From assembly GCA_044432925.1 (NCBI GenBank), contig JAWXUE010000002.1, positions 1-64,000 on the forward strand: DNA of 64,000 nucleotides, given 5' to 3'. Made by a program: the position numbers and the translations under genes. The notes under the pieces are model-generated. The model did no database searches and was not told the DNA's origin. It worked only from the letters and a program-made list of their open reading frames with translations. This stretch comes from JAWXUE01 sp044432925. Lineage in GTDB: Bacteria; Bacillota_I; Bacilli_A; Acholeplasmatales; Anaeroplasmataceae. This document shows, piece after piece, positions 27,136 to 34,961 of this stretch; the stretch's first letter is position 1; each line of letters opens with the position of its first letter.

Positions 27136-27645
27136 ATGAAAGAAACTGGTGTCATTAGAAGAATCGATGAGTTAGGTAGAATAGTTATTCCTAAAGAAGT
27201 AAGGAAAAAACTAAAAATAAGAAATGGTGACTCTATAGATATTTATATCGATCAAGAAAAAATAGTATTAGAAAAGTATAGTGCATTAAAAGATTTAGAT
27301 ACAATAATAAAAGTATTATTAGAAACATTAAAAAAAGTATATAATGCTAAAATAGTAATAACTGATATGTCTAAAATAATCGCTACAACAATAAACCAAG
27401 TAGCAATACATGATAACATAACAGAAGAATATATAACTATAATAGAAAAAATGCAAACACAAGATTTAAATCAAACAAATATAAAACTAAACGATTCATA
27501 TACAATCGATACATATTCAAAAATAAAGCCAATAATAATATATGGAGATTTATTTGGATCTATATTAATAATGGATTGTAATAACAAATCAGTAGAACTA
27601 TTAGATGTAATAAATTCATTTATATCTGATTATCTAGAAAGCTAA
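27136..27645 (+). CDS. spoVT: Stage V sporulation transcriptional regulator SpoVT
   Basis: 169-aa regulator with an N-terminal AbrB-type swapped-hairpin DNA-binding domain (GVIRRIDELGRIVIPKEVRK, residues 4-23, then LKIRNGDSIDIYID) and a C-terminal GAF-like domain (about 55-169). This architecture is specific to SpoVT, which tunes forespore sigma-G gene expression in Bacillus. In B. subtilis it directly follows mfd; here the CRISPR locus separates them. The start has GGTGAT upstream. The array ends about 52 bp before the ATG without a visible terminator, so array transcription may enter this gene. Confidence 0.93.
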   Translation: MKETGVIRRIDELGRIVIPKEVRKKLKIRNGDSIDIYIDQEKIVLEKYSALKDLDTIIKVLLETLKKVYNAKIVITDMSKIIATTINQVAIHDNITEEYITIIEKMQTQDLNQTNIKLNDSYTIDTYSKIKPIIIYGDLFGSILIMDCNNKSVELLDVINSFISDYLES

Positions 27646-27676
27646 AGTATAAAACTTTTTGTTTTATACTTTTTTC
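27644..27676 (+). terminator. Terminator after spoVT
   Basis: AAAGTATAAAAC and GTTTTATACTTT form a 12-bp stem with a T5 loop, then TTTTC. The hairpin overlaps the stop codon. Confidence 0.85.
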
Positions 27677-27696
27677 TTTATAATAAGGTAAAATAA

Positions 27697-27725
27697 AAAC
27701 AGCAATAATCATATAATTGCTGTTT
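27697..27725 (-). terminator. Terminator of the minus-strand membrane-anchored gene
   Basis: AAACAGCAAT and ATTGCTGTTT arms. On the minus strand the stem is followed by TTTATTTTACC. Confidence 0.75.
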
Positions 27726-27734
27726 ACTTAATAT

Positions 27735-28298
27735 TTATAATTCGATATATTTTTTAAAAACTCCTATAATTCTTTCAGCTAAAGTATATTTTGTTGAAGC
27801 GTTATAATCACTTACAGTCCAAAATCCTATATTAGACTCTCTTCTATAAACACCTTTATAATACGCTACACCATATAGATTTTCTACTTCCAATTCACCT
27901 TCATACAATACTTCATTAACCTCATCAAGAAGATTGTCACCTAAGTAAATAAATAAAATACCATCTTCTATATAAGAATCTAACATATCATATTCCTCTT
28001 GTGTGATATCAAAAGAACTGTCTTGATCATTTATAATTAATGTAATATAAGTTTTTTCTTGTTTAACATCTTCAATATTATTGATATACTCAATATCAAC
28101 CAAATATTTAAAATCAATTTCATCTCCTAATATATAAATGATTGAATCAGAATTATTTACAAATTCAAAGTTTAACTCCTCAGTACTTTTGTTATCACTT
28201 TTAGGACCTAAACCTAAGAAACCAATCGTTAATACAAATGATAGAATAAGTACAACAGATAGTAGTACAACTATACCTAAAATTATTTTTTTATTCAT
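27735..28298 (-). CDS. Membrane-anchored protein of unknown function
   Basis: 187 aa. One strongly hydrophobic segment at residues 5-29 (ILGIVVLLSVVLILSFVLTI) lacks a lipobox Cys, so it is probably an N-terminal anchor with the acidic remainder outside the cell. The exterior part has no cysteine pattern or motif I recognise. The end, YTLAERIIGVFKKYIEL, is amphipathic. TAGGAGG precedes the ATG and a good minus-strand promoter lies upstream. It is monocistronic and convergent with spoVT. The function is unknown. Confidence 0.75.
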   Translation of the reverse strand: MNKKIILGIVVLLSVVLILSFVLTIGFLGLGPKSDNKSTEELNFEFVNNSDSIIYILGDEIDFKYLVDIEYINNIEDVKQEKTYITLIINDQDSSFDITQEEYDMLDSYIEDGILFIYLGDNLLDEVNEVLYEGELEVENLYGVAYYKGVYRRESNIGFWTVSDYNASTKYTLAERIIGVFKKYIEL

Positions 28299-28337
28299 TC
28301 TAATTCCTCCTATTTTATAATAGTTATTGATACATTA

Positions 28338-28366
28338 ATTATACATAATAGAAATGTATACGTCAA
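28338..28366 (-). promoter_or_regulatory. Promoter of the minus-strand membrane-anchored gene
   Basis: On the minus strand TTGACG (28361-28366), 17-bp spacer, TATAAT (28338-28343). Confidence 0.7.
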
Positions 28367-28386
28367 TATTACTAACTACTTAGATA

Positions 28387-28414
28387 CATATATTTACAAC
28401 ATTGTAAATATATG
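28387..28414. promoter_or_regulatory. Perfect 28-bp palindrome, probable operator
   Basis: Arms CATATATTTACAA and TTGTAAATATATG are separated by CA, with all 13 bases paired. TTGTAA at 28402-28407 could serve as -35 with TTATAA at 28425-28430 as -10. It lies 61 bp upstream of the HTH/ImmA-IrrE gene, so autoregulation is likely. Confidence 0.65.
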
Positions 28415-28474
28415 CTAAAATGTTTTATAAAGGATATACAATAATGAATATAATAAAACTTTAGGAGGAAGAAT

Positions 28475-29500
28475 ATGAGTATAAATTTTATAGATTATTT
28501 AAAAACATATTTAGAATTTGAAGAAATATCAATCAAAGAATTTGCACATAATATAGATATGAACTATACCCAATTATCTCAAATACTTTCAAAGAAAAGA
28601 GATATAAGTGATGATTTTATCCAAAAAATAATATTAGTAACTCCTTTTACAAGAGAAGATATAACTAAAATTAATGACAATTACAAATTAGAAAAAACAA
28701 TAATAGAAAGTATAAAAGAACATAACGATACAATACATGACTATATTGAAAGATATAATTATAAAAAACTAGAAAGTTTTGATAATAATATAGTATTACG
28801 AAATATAAAAGATGAACTACAAGTAGTAAAAGATATAATGAAATATTTAAGAATAACAAATCCATATTTAGATAAAGATGTAAGTATATTTTTTAAAAGT
28901 AAATGTAATAAAATAGAATTAGTTAATATTTGGTTAGAAAAATGTTTTAGAATAACAAAAACACAAACATTAAATAATTATAATAAAGAAACAAGTATAA
29001 ATAATATTGTTGAATATATAAACACTTCAGCTATAAATTATAAATTTGAAATAAATGAGTTAATACAAATATTTAATTATAACGGAGTTTATCTAGCAAT
29101 TGCTGATGATTTACCTGGAAGCAAAATAAGAGGTGCATTTAAAGTACAATCTTCAAAACCAGCAATATACATTACAACAAAACATAAACGACAAGCAGAT
29201 ATATATTTTGCATTATTACATGAATTAGCACATTTAAAAAGTGATTTTAATAAAGCTAAATCAACAGCATTACTTAGTTTAATTGATACAGGTAATAACC
29301 AATTAAATCAAATAGAAACGATAGCTGATAATAAAGCTTTAAATTGGATGGTGAAATTAGAAGACTATCAATTATTAAAAAATGATTTAAACAATATAGA
29401 AACATATGAAAACAAAATGTTCTTAGTATATAGATTAGCAAAAGATAACATAATAAGTTATAGTAGTGATTTATATCAAAAATATAATAAATTAATTTAA
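28475..29500 (+). CDS. HTH (XRE-like) regulator fused to ImmA/IrrE metallopeptidase domain
   Basis: 341 aa. The N-terminus (residues 15-50, ISIKEFAHNIDMNYTQLSQILSKKRDIS) is a helix-turn-helix of the XRE/HigA type. The middle is helical. The C-terminal half is an ImmA/IrrE domain with the zinc-protease motif HELAH at residues 249-253 preceded by QADIYFALL. Proteins of this architecture repress genes and can be inactivated by, or carry out, proteolysis in stress or mobile-element control. There is no companion toxin or phage gene, so it is a stand-alone regulator. TAGGAGG precedes the ATG. The 28-bp palindrome upstream is its most likely operator. A possible link to cas control is discussed in the findings. 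Confidence 0.85.
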   Translation: MSINFIDYLKTYLEFEEISIKEFAHNIDMNYTQLSQILSKKRDISDDFIQKIILVTPFTREDITKINDNYKLEKTIIESIKEHNDTIHDYIERYNYKKLESFDNNIVLRNIKDELQVVKDIMKYLRITNPYLDKDVSIFFKSKCNKIELVNIWLEKCFRITKTQTLNNYNKETSINNIVEYINTSAINYKFEINELIQIFNYNGVYLAIADDLPGSKIRGAFKVQSSKPAIYITTKHKRQADIYFALLHELAHLKSDFNKAKSTALLSLIDTGNNQLNQIETIADNKALNWMVKLEDYQLLKNDLNNIETYENKMFLVYRLAKDNIISYSSDLYQKYNKLI

Positions 29501-29526
29501 ATACTTATTTTATAAGTATTTTTATT
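29499..29526 (+). terminator. Terminator after the ImmA/IrrE regulator
   Basis: AAATACTTAT and ATAAGTATTT form a 10-bp stem with a 3-base loop, followed by TTATTT. Confidence 0.75.
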
Positions 29527-29537
29527 TATATATATAT

Positions 29538-29576
29538 TGTCAATTAATTGACATCATATAAAGATAATGATAATAT
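29538..29576 (+). promoter_or_regulatory. MarR-controlled promoter
   Basis: The perfect palindrome TGTCAATTAATTGACA (29538-29553) overlaps the -35 box TTGACA (29548-29553), followed by 17 bp and TAATAT (29571-29576). This is typical geometry for MarR autorepression. Confidence 0.8.
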
Positions 29577-29599
29577 ATATATAATTGAAAGGAGTAACT

Positions 29600-30037
29600 A
29601 TGAAAAAATTAGAAGCTTTACAAAAGATTTTACAATTAAGTGAATATGTAAAACTCGAAATAATAAAGGATAAAGAAAAGAATCATCATCCTTTAAAAAA
29701 CAATTTATCAAAATCTAATAATAGAATTATATTACTTCTTGAAAGAAAAGGTGCTTTAAATCAAAGAACTATTTCTAAGTGCCTTAGTATAAGTCCTCAA
29801 GCTGTAAGTGAGGCTATAAAAAAATTAGAAAGTGAAAACTATATTGTAAAAGATAATATAAATAAAAATGAAACATTAATTCTTTTAACAAAAGAAGGAT
29901 TAGAACATGCTATATTATCTAAAGATATTATAAGTAATCATGCTAATGAATTATTAAAAGATTTTAATGATGAAGAATTACAAAACGTAATAGACTTTTC
30001 TATAAAGTTATTACCTAAGGAGGAAAACAATGTTTAA
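29600..30037 (+). CDS. MarR family transcriptional regulator
   Basis: 145-aa winged-helix protein. Residues 45-105 carry the MarR pattern: NRIILLLERKGALNQRTISKCLSISPQAVSEAIKKLES and then the wing with ILLTKEGLEHA. It very probably represses its own operon through the TGTCAATTAATTGACA palindrome that covers the -35 box. The start has AAAGGAG 7 bases upstream; an earlier in-frame codon would overlap it. The gene overlaps the first exporter subunit by 8 bp, the standard MarR-ABC-ABC drug-efflux arrangement. Confidence 0.92.
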   Translation: MKKLEALQKILQLSEYVKLEIIKDKEKNHHPLKNNLSKSNNRIILLLERKGALNQRTISKCLSISPQAVSEAIKKLESENYIVKDNINKNETLILLTKEGLEHAILSKDIISNHANELLKDFNDEELQNVIDFSIKLLPKEENNV

Positions 30038-31799
30038 ATTAATGAAAAATTCTCTAAGAGAATATAAAAAATATGCTATACTTACGCCATTAGTTGTATT
30101 ACTAGAAGTAATTATAGAAGTATCTATTCCTTATGTTGTAGCAAACATAACAAATAGATTAAATGCTGAATCAAATATAGAAATTGGATTCGTATTGCAA
30201 CTTGGTATTATACTATTATTGATGGCTGGTACATCATTAATGTTTGGGGTATTATCAGGAAGATTTAGTGCATTAGGTGCTACAGGGTTTGCTAAAAATC
30301 TAAGAAAAGATGTATACACTAATGTACAAAACTTTTCATTTAAAGATGTAGATCAATTTTCTAATTCATCTTTAGTAACAAGATTAACAACAGATATAAC
30401 AAATATCCAAAACTCATATGCTATGTTGACAAGAGTAGCAATAAGAGTTCCTATGTTATTATTATTCAGTATTATAATGGCTTTTGTTGTATCACCGGAT
30501 ATGGCAATATATTTTGTAATAGTAATGCCTTTAATGGCTTGCGGATTATTCTTAGTATTAAGAAGAGTATTTCCTCTATTCGATAGAATATTTCCTAAGT
30601 ATGATAAATTCAATAAATATATTCAAGAAAATATAAAAGGTATAAGAGTAGTAAAAACATTTGCTACAGAAGAAAAAGCAAAAGAAGAATTTGCTGAAAA
30701 AGCTGAAGATATAAGAAATGAATTTACTAAAGCAGAAAGAATAGTAGCATTAAATTCACCATTAATGTCATTATCTATGTTTGCTATCCAATTATTAATA
30801 TATGGATTTGGATCTAAATTAATAATTGAATCAGCAGGATTAGATTTAAATGTTGGGGATTTAACTGCATTATTAACTTATTCAACAACAATGTTAATGG
30901 CTTTAATGATGTTAATGATGGTATTTGCTATGTTAGCTATATCTAGAACAAATGCTAGACGTGTATTAGAAGTTATTGAATATGTTCCAACAATGGAAGA
31001 TTTAGATGAAGTACATGAAGTATTAAATGGAGAAGTTGAATTTAAAAATGTTAACTTTAGATATAAAGATACTGCAGAAAAAAATACATTAGATAATATT
31101 AATATAAAAATAGAAGCTGGAAAACAAATTGGTATAATCGGAGCTACAGGTTCAGGTAAATCATCATTTGTTAATTTAATACCTAGATTATATGATATTA
31201 ATGAAGGTGAAATTTTAATTGGTGGAGTTAATGCTGTTAAATATAATTTAGAATCATTAAGAGATCAAGTTGCTGTAGTATTACAAAAGAATGTTTTATT
31301 TAGTGGAACTATTAGAGAAAATTTAAAATGGGGTAATGAAAATGCAACTGATGAAGAAATAATGGTTGCTTGTAATAATGCTTGTTGTAGCGAGTTTATT
31401 GCTAAATTCCCATTAGGATTAGATACAGTAATAGAACAAGGTGGTATGAACGTATCTGGTGGACAAAAACAAAGATTATGTATAGCACGTGCATTACTAA
31501 AAAATCCTAAAATTATTATATTAGATGATTCAACATCAGCAGTAGATACTAAAACTGATATGATGATTAATCAAGCATTTAAAGATAATTTAAAAGATAC
31601 TACTAAAATTATTATTTCACAAAGAATATCTTCGATAGAAGGTTGTGATTCAATTATAGTATTAGATGAAGGTAAGATAACTGGATTTGATACTCATAAT
31701 AACTTAATAAAAAATAATGAAATATATAAAGAAATATATGAAGTTCAAATGCAAAACAAAAGTACTGAAGTAACGAAGGGAGCTGATTCTAATGAATAA
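30030..31799 (+). CDS. Heterodimeric ABC exporter, subunit with degenerate ATPase site
   Basis: 589 aa: six membrane segments (residues 15-300) then a nucleotide-binding domain. Walker A is IIGATGSGKSSF and the signature is NVSGGQKQRLC. Walker B is IIILDDSTSAVD, with Asp in place of the catalytic Glu, and the switch position reads IIISQRIS with Gln in place of His. This is the pattern of the non-hydrolysing half-site in heterodimeric exporters such as TM287/288 and BmrCD. The partner follows with an 8-bp overlap. The MarR gene upstream suggests multidrug or antimicrobial efflux; the substrate is not deducible. Confidence 0.92.
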   Translation: MFKLMKNSLREYKKYAILTPLVVLLEVIIEVSIPYVVANITNRLNAESNIEIGFVLQLGIILLLMAGTSLMFGVLSGRFSALGATGFAKNLRKDVYTNVQNFSFKDVDQFSNSSLVTRLTTDITNIQNSYAMLTRVAIRVPMLLLFSIIMAFVVSPDMAIYFVIVMPLMACGLFLVLRRVFPLFDRIFPKYDKFNKYIQENIKGIRVVKTFATEEKAKEEFAEKAEDIRNEFTKAERIVALNSPLMSLSMFAIQLLIYGFGSKLIIESAGLDLNVGDLTALLTYSTTMLMALMMLMMVFAMLAISRTNARRVLEVIEYVPTMEDLDEVHEVLNGEVEFKNVNFRYKDTAEKNTLDNINIKIEAGKQIGIIGATGSGKSSFVNLIPRLYDINEGEILIGGVNAVKYNLESLRDQVAVVLQKNVLFSGTIRENLKWGNENATDEEIMVACNNACCSEFIAKFPLGLDTVIEQGGMNVSGGQKQRLCIARALLKNPKIIILDDSTSAVDTKTDMMINQAFKDNLKDTTKIIISQRISSIEGCDSIIVLDEGKITGFDTHNNLIKNNEIYKEIYEVQMQNKSTEVTKGADSNE

Positions 31800-33741
31800 G
31801 GGACCAATGGGACCAAGACAAGGTGGAAAAAAAGCACCTAAAGGAGCATTAAAAAAAGTAATGAATTACTTAGCTCTTAAAAATAAACCACAATTAATTA
31901 TTGTATTTATTTGTTTAATATTCACAGCAGTAATATCAGCTTCAACAGGTATATTCCAAACTCAGTTATTTTCAAAAGTAGTTTTACCTGGATTAGAAAG
32001 TGGAGATTTTAGTACTGTATCAGGATCATTAGCAGTAATATTATTATCAATTGCTGCACTTGCTACACTTGCTGTAATCTCATCATTTACATATACAAGA
32101 ATAATGGCAACATTAACTCAAAAAGTAATGTATGATTTAAGATGTGAAATGTTTAATAAAATGCAAACATTACCAGTTAAATATTTCGATCAAAATCCTC
32201 ATGGAGATATAATGAGTGCTTATACAAATGATATTGATGCATTAACACAATTCTTATCACAAACATTAGTATCATTAGTAAATACATCTATAATAATTAT
32301 GTTTGTATTTGGATCAATGTTATATTATAGTTTCGTTTTAACACTTATTGTTATAGTAGGTATAATTATCATATTTACATTTACTAAAAAAATTGCTAGT
32401 AAAATGGGTAAATTCTTTGGTAAACAACAACATAACATGGGTGAGTTAGAAGGATTTGTTGAAGAGATGATGGAAGGTCAAAGAGTTGTTAAAGTATTCA
32501 ATTATGAAGAAAAAGCAATGGATAGATTTGATGCTTTAAATGAAGCTCTACAATATTCATCTTGTGAAGCAAATAAAAGAGGTAATATATTAATGCCTGT
32601 ATTAAATAATATGGGTAACTTAATTTATATTACAGTAGTAATCGTAGGTAGTATATTCTTTATAAATAATTGGACAAATTTCTCTATTGGATATTTTATT
32701 GCTAAATTATTTAATAATACAGTACCTCCTATAGCTGCTATCATTCTTCCTTTTATTACTATGACAAAACAATTAACACAATCTATTTCTCAAATATCTC
32801 AACAATTACCAATGTTTGGTATGGCATTAGCAGGATCTAAAAGAATATTTGATTTAATTGAAACAGAATCTGAAACAGATGATGGTTATGTAACAATGGT
32901 AAAAGGTTACTTTGAAAAAGAAGAATTTGTTGAAACAAATAATCATAACGATAAATGGTATTGGAAATATCCTCATACATCATATGATGGAACAACATAT
33001 CATGAAGTTAAAGGTGATATAGTTTTAGAAAATGTAGACTTTGGTTATGTAGAAAATAAATTAGTATTAAAAGATATTAGTGTATATGCTAAACCAGGAG
33101 AACAAATAGCATTAGTTGGTTCAACAGGTGCTGGTAAAACAACTATAACAAATCTAATAAATAGATTTTATGATATAGCTGACGGTAAAGTAAGATATGA
33201 TGGAATTAATATCAATAAAATTAGAAAATATGATTTAAGAAAATCATTAGGAGTAGTATTACAAGATACTAACTTATTTACAGGTACTGTATTTGATAAT
33301 ATTGCTTATGGTTTAGAAAATCCAACAGAAGAACAAGTTCATAATGCTGCTAAAATTGCTAATGCATATGAATTTATAACAAGACTTCCTGATGGATTTA
33401 ATACAATGTTAGAAAACAATGCTGCTAATTTATCTCAAGGTCAAAGACAATTATTAAGTATTGCTAGAGCAGCATGTGCTGATGCTCCTGTAATGATTTT
33501 AGATGAAGCTACTTCTAGTATTGATACTAGAACAGAAGTATTAGTTCAAAAAGGTATGAGCCAATTAATGGAAGGTAGAACAGTGTTTGTTATAGCACAT
33601 AGATTATCTACTATTAAAAACTCAGATTGTATTATGGTATTAGAGAATGGTAATGTTATTGAAAAAGGTAACCATGATTCTTTAATTAAAGATAAAAAAA
33701 CTTATTATAGTTTCTATACAGGTAAAATTGAATTAACATAA
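31792..33741 (+). CDS. Heterodimeric ABC exporter, catalytically complete subunit
   Basis: 649 aa with a basic N-terminal tail (residues 1-30, Gly/Pro/Lys-rich), six membrane segments, and a nucleotide-binding domain after about residue 400. Walker A is LVGSTGAGKTTI, the signature is NLSQGQRQLLSIARA, Walker B is VMILDEATSSID with the catalytic Glu, and the switch is VIAHRLSTI with His. About 40 extra residues (350-400, WYWKYPHTSYDGTTYHEV) separate the membrane and ATPase domains, as in the larger subunit of YheH/YheI-type pairs. It pairs with the preceding gene. Confidence 0.93.
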   Translation: MNKGPMGPRQGGKKAPKGALKKVMNYLALKNKPQLIIVFICLIFTAVISASTGIFQTQLFSKVVLPGLESGDFSTVSGSLAVILLSIAALATLAVISSFTYTRIMATLTQKVMYDLRCEMFNKMQTLPVKYFDQNPHGDIMSAYTNDIDALTQFLSQTLVSLVNTSIIIMFVFGSMLYYSFVLTLIVIVGIIIIFTFTKKIASKMGKFFGKQQHNMGELEGFVEEMMEGQRVVKVFNYEEKAMDRFDALNEALQYSSCEANKRGNILMPVLNNMGNLIYITVVIVGSIFFINNWTNFSIGYFIAKLFNNTVPPIAAIILPFITMTKQLTQSISQISQQLPMFGMALAGSKRIFDLIETESETDDGYVTMVKGYFEKEEFVETNNHNDKWYWKYPHTSYDGTTYHEVKGDIVLENVDFGYVENKLVLKDISVYAKPGEQIALVGSTGAGKTTITNLINRFYDIADGKVRYDGININKIRKYDLRKSLGVVLQDTNLFTGTVFDNIAYGLENPTEEQVHNAAKIANAYEFITRLPDGFNTMLENNAANLSQGQRQLLSIARAACADAPVMILDEATSSIDTRTEVLVQKGMSQLMEGRTVFVIAHRLSTIKNSDCIMVLENGNVIEKGNHDSLIKDKKTYYSFYTGKIELT

Positions 33742-33769
33742 TAAATGGCTTATTTAAGACAAAAAATAA

Positions 33770-33799
33770 AAGGTAGAAAGATTAACTTTCTACCTTTTT
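33770..33799. terminator. Bidirectional terminator
   Basis: GGTAGAAAG, loop ATTAA, CTTTCTACC, with T6 on the plus side and a T-rich minus side. It serves the ABC operon (+) and the exonuclease (-). Confidence 0.85.
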
Positions 33800-33804
33800 T
33801 CTAT

Positions 33805-34311
33805 TTATAAAACTTTATCTAATACCGCTTTAACAATTAAACAATCATCATATGCTCTATGATTAACTAAGTTTATATTATAATGTTCTCTTAAGAAATC
33901 TAATTTATATGTATTATGTTTTACTTTAGATTTAATTACTGATATTGAATCTATAGCATTAATTGTTATATTTTTATTTATCATTATTTTATTTAAAAAT
34001 CTTAAATCAAATGATACATTATGTGCTACTAAATCTTTTCCATCTATAAAATTAGCTATAGCATCAATATGTTTATCTATAGTACTTTTATTCATAACAT
34101 CTTTATTAGATATTCCTGTGATGTTTGTTATTAAATCACTTATTAATACTGATGGTTTAATTAAAGAAGTAATATTAGCTACTAATTCATTATTTTTAAA
34201 TTCTAAAAATGCATACTCTATTATTTCATCATTATCTGTTAAGCCTGTTGTTTCAAAATCAAATATAATAAAATGATCTTTATTATAACTATATTGTTTG
34301 TTTACTATCAT
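33805..34311 (-). CDS. DEDDh 3'-5' exonuclease (DnaQ/PolC-exonuclease-like)
   Basis: 168-aa exonuclease domain. The motifs are FIIFDFETTGL (Exo I, Asp and Glu), AHNVSFDLRFLN (Exo II, Asp) and NHRAYDDCLIV (Exo III, His and Asp). It is a stand-alone domain without polymerase or BRCT parts. Homologues proofread or trim nucleic acid ends. It overlaps the preceding membrane-protein gene by 23 bp. The last gene of the minus-strand cluster, it shares a two-way terminator with the exporter operon. Confidence 0.85.
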   Translation of the reverse strand: MIVNKQYSYNKDHFIIFDFETTGLTDNDEIIEYAFLEFKNNELVANITSLIKPSVLISDLITNITGISNKDVMNKSTIDKHIDAIANFIDGKDLVAHNVSFDLRFLNKIMINKNITINAIDSISVIKSKVKHNTYKLDFLREHYNINLVNHRAYDDCLIVKAVLDKVL

Positions 34312-34960
34312 TTGCTTTCATCTCCAATAAATTTATTATGAAATCATAATTATCTTTATGATGTTCATTAGGTAATTCATAATGCGGTTGTATTAATGTA
34401 TTATTATTTAAGTACATTGCTGTATAATATATTTTTTGTGCTTGAAATGTATATTGTTGTAATTTAGATATTGTTTCATCATCAACATTTAAAAATAATT
34501 CTATTCCATAAAATTTAGTACATTTCTCTAATTGTTTATTAGGTTTATTATTTTCTTTTACTTCACTACTTTTAAAATATTGTTCGTTATCATTAACTAT
34601 TAATATTTTATATGCTACATCTTTATCTATTAATAAATAACTTGTTGCATAAGATAATTCCATTTTATTAGCTTTTCTATTATTAAGTATTTCTTTAATT
34701 TTATCTATAGATTGTATATCATAACTTTTTTCAGTATATTTAGGTTTAAATTTATTATCTACCATTCTTCTAGTTAATTCATTTAATATTATTGAAATAA
34801 TTATAAATAAGAAGATAGTAATAAATATTAATACTGATTCTATTTTTATTACTTTTATAAAATAAAGATAGAAGAAGATACAACCTACTAATACATTAAC
34901 TAACATAAATAGAAGAAGTATTGGAACACTTTTAGTTCTTAAAAATTTCTTTTTCTCCAT
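34289..34960 (-). CDS. Two-helix membrane protein of unknown function
   Basis: 223 aa. Two hydrophobic helices (about residues 12-33, PILLLFMLVNVLVGCIFFYL, and 42-62) are followed by a mostly hydrophilic, Asn/Lys-rich cytosolic or external domain without recognised motif. The ATG at 34960 has AGGTGA upstream; a GTG nine bases earlier lies inside that site. It starts one base after the pepF stop and overlaps the exonuclease gene, so it belongs to that operon. The function is unknown. Confidence 0.75.
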   Translation of the reverse strand: MEKKKFLRTKSVPILLLFMLVNVLVGCIFFYLYFIKVIKIESVLIFITIFLFIIISIILNELTRRMVDNKFKPKYTEKSYDIQSIDKIKEILNNRKANKMELSYATSYLLIDKDVAYKILIVNDNEQYFKSSEVKENNKPNKQLEKCTKFYGIELFLNVDDETISKLQQYTFQAQKIYYTAMYLNNNTLIQPHYELPNEHHKDNYDFIINLLEMKANDSKQTI

Positions 34961-34961
34961 C

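Noticed and set aside
27735..28474. A toxin-antitoxin pair formed by the membrane-anchored protein and the ImmA/IrrE regulator
   Set aside because: The genes are divergent with separate promoters and the partner has no toxin features.
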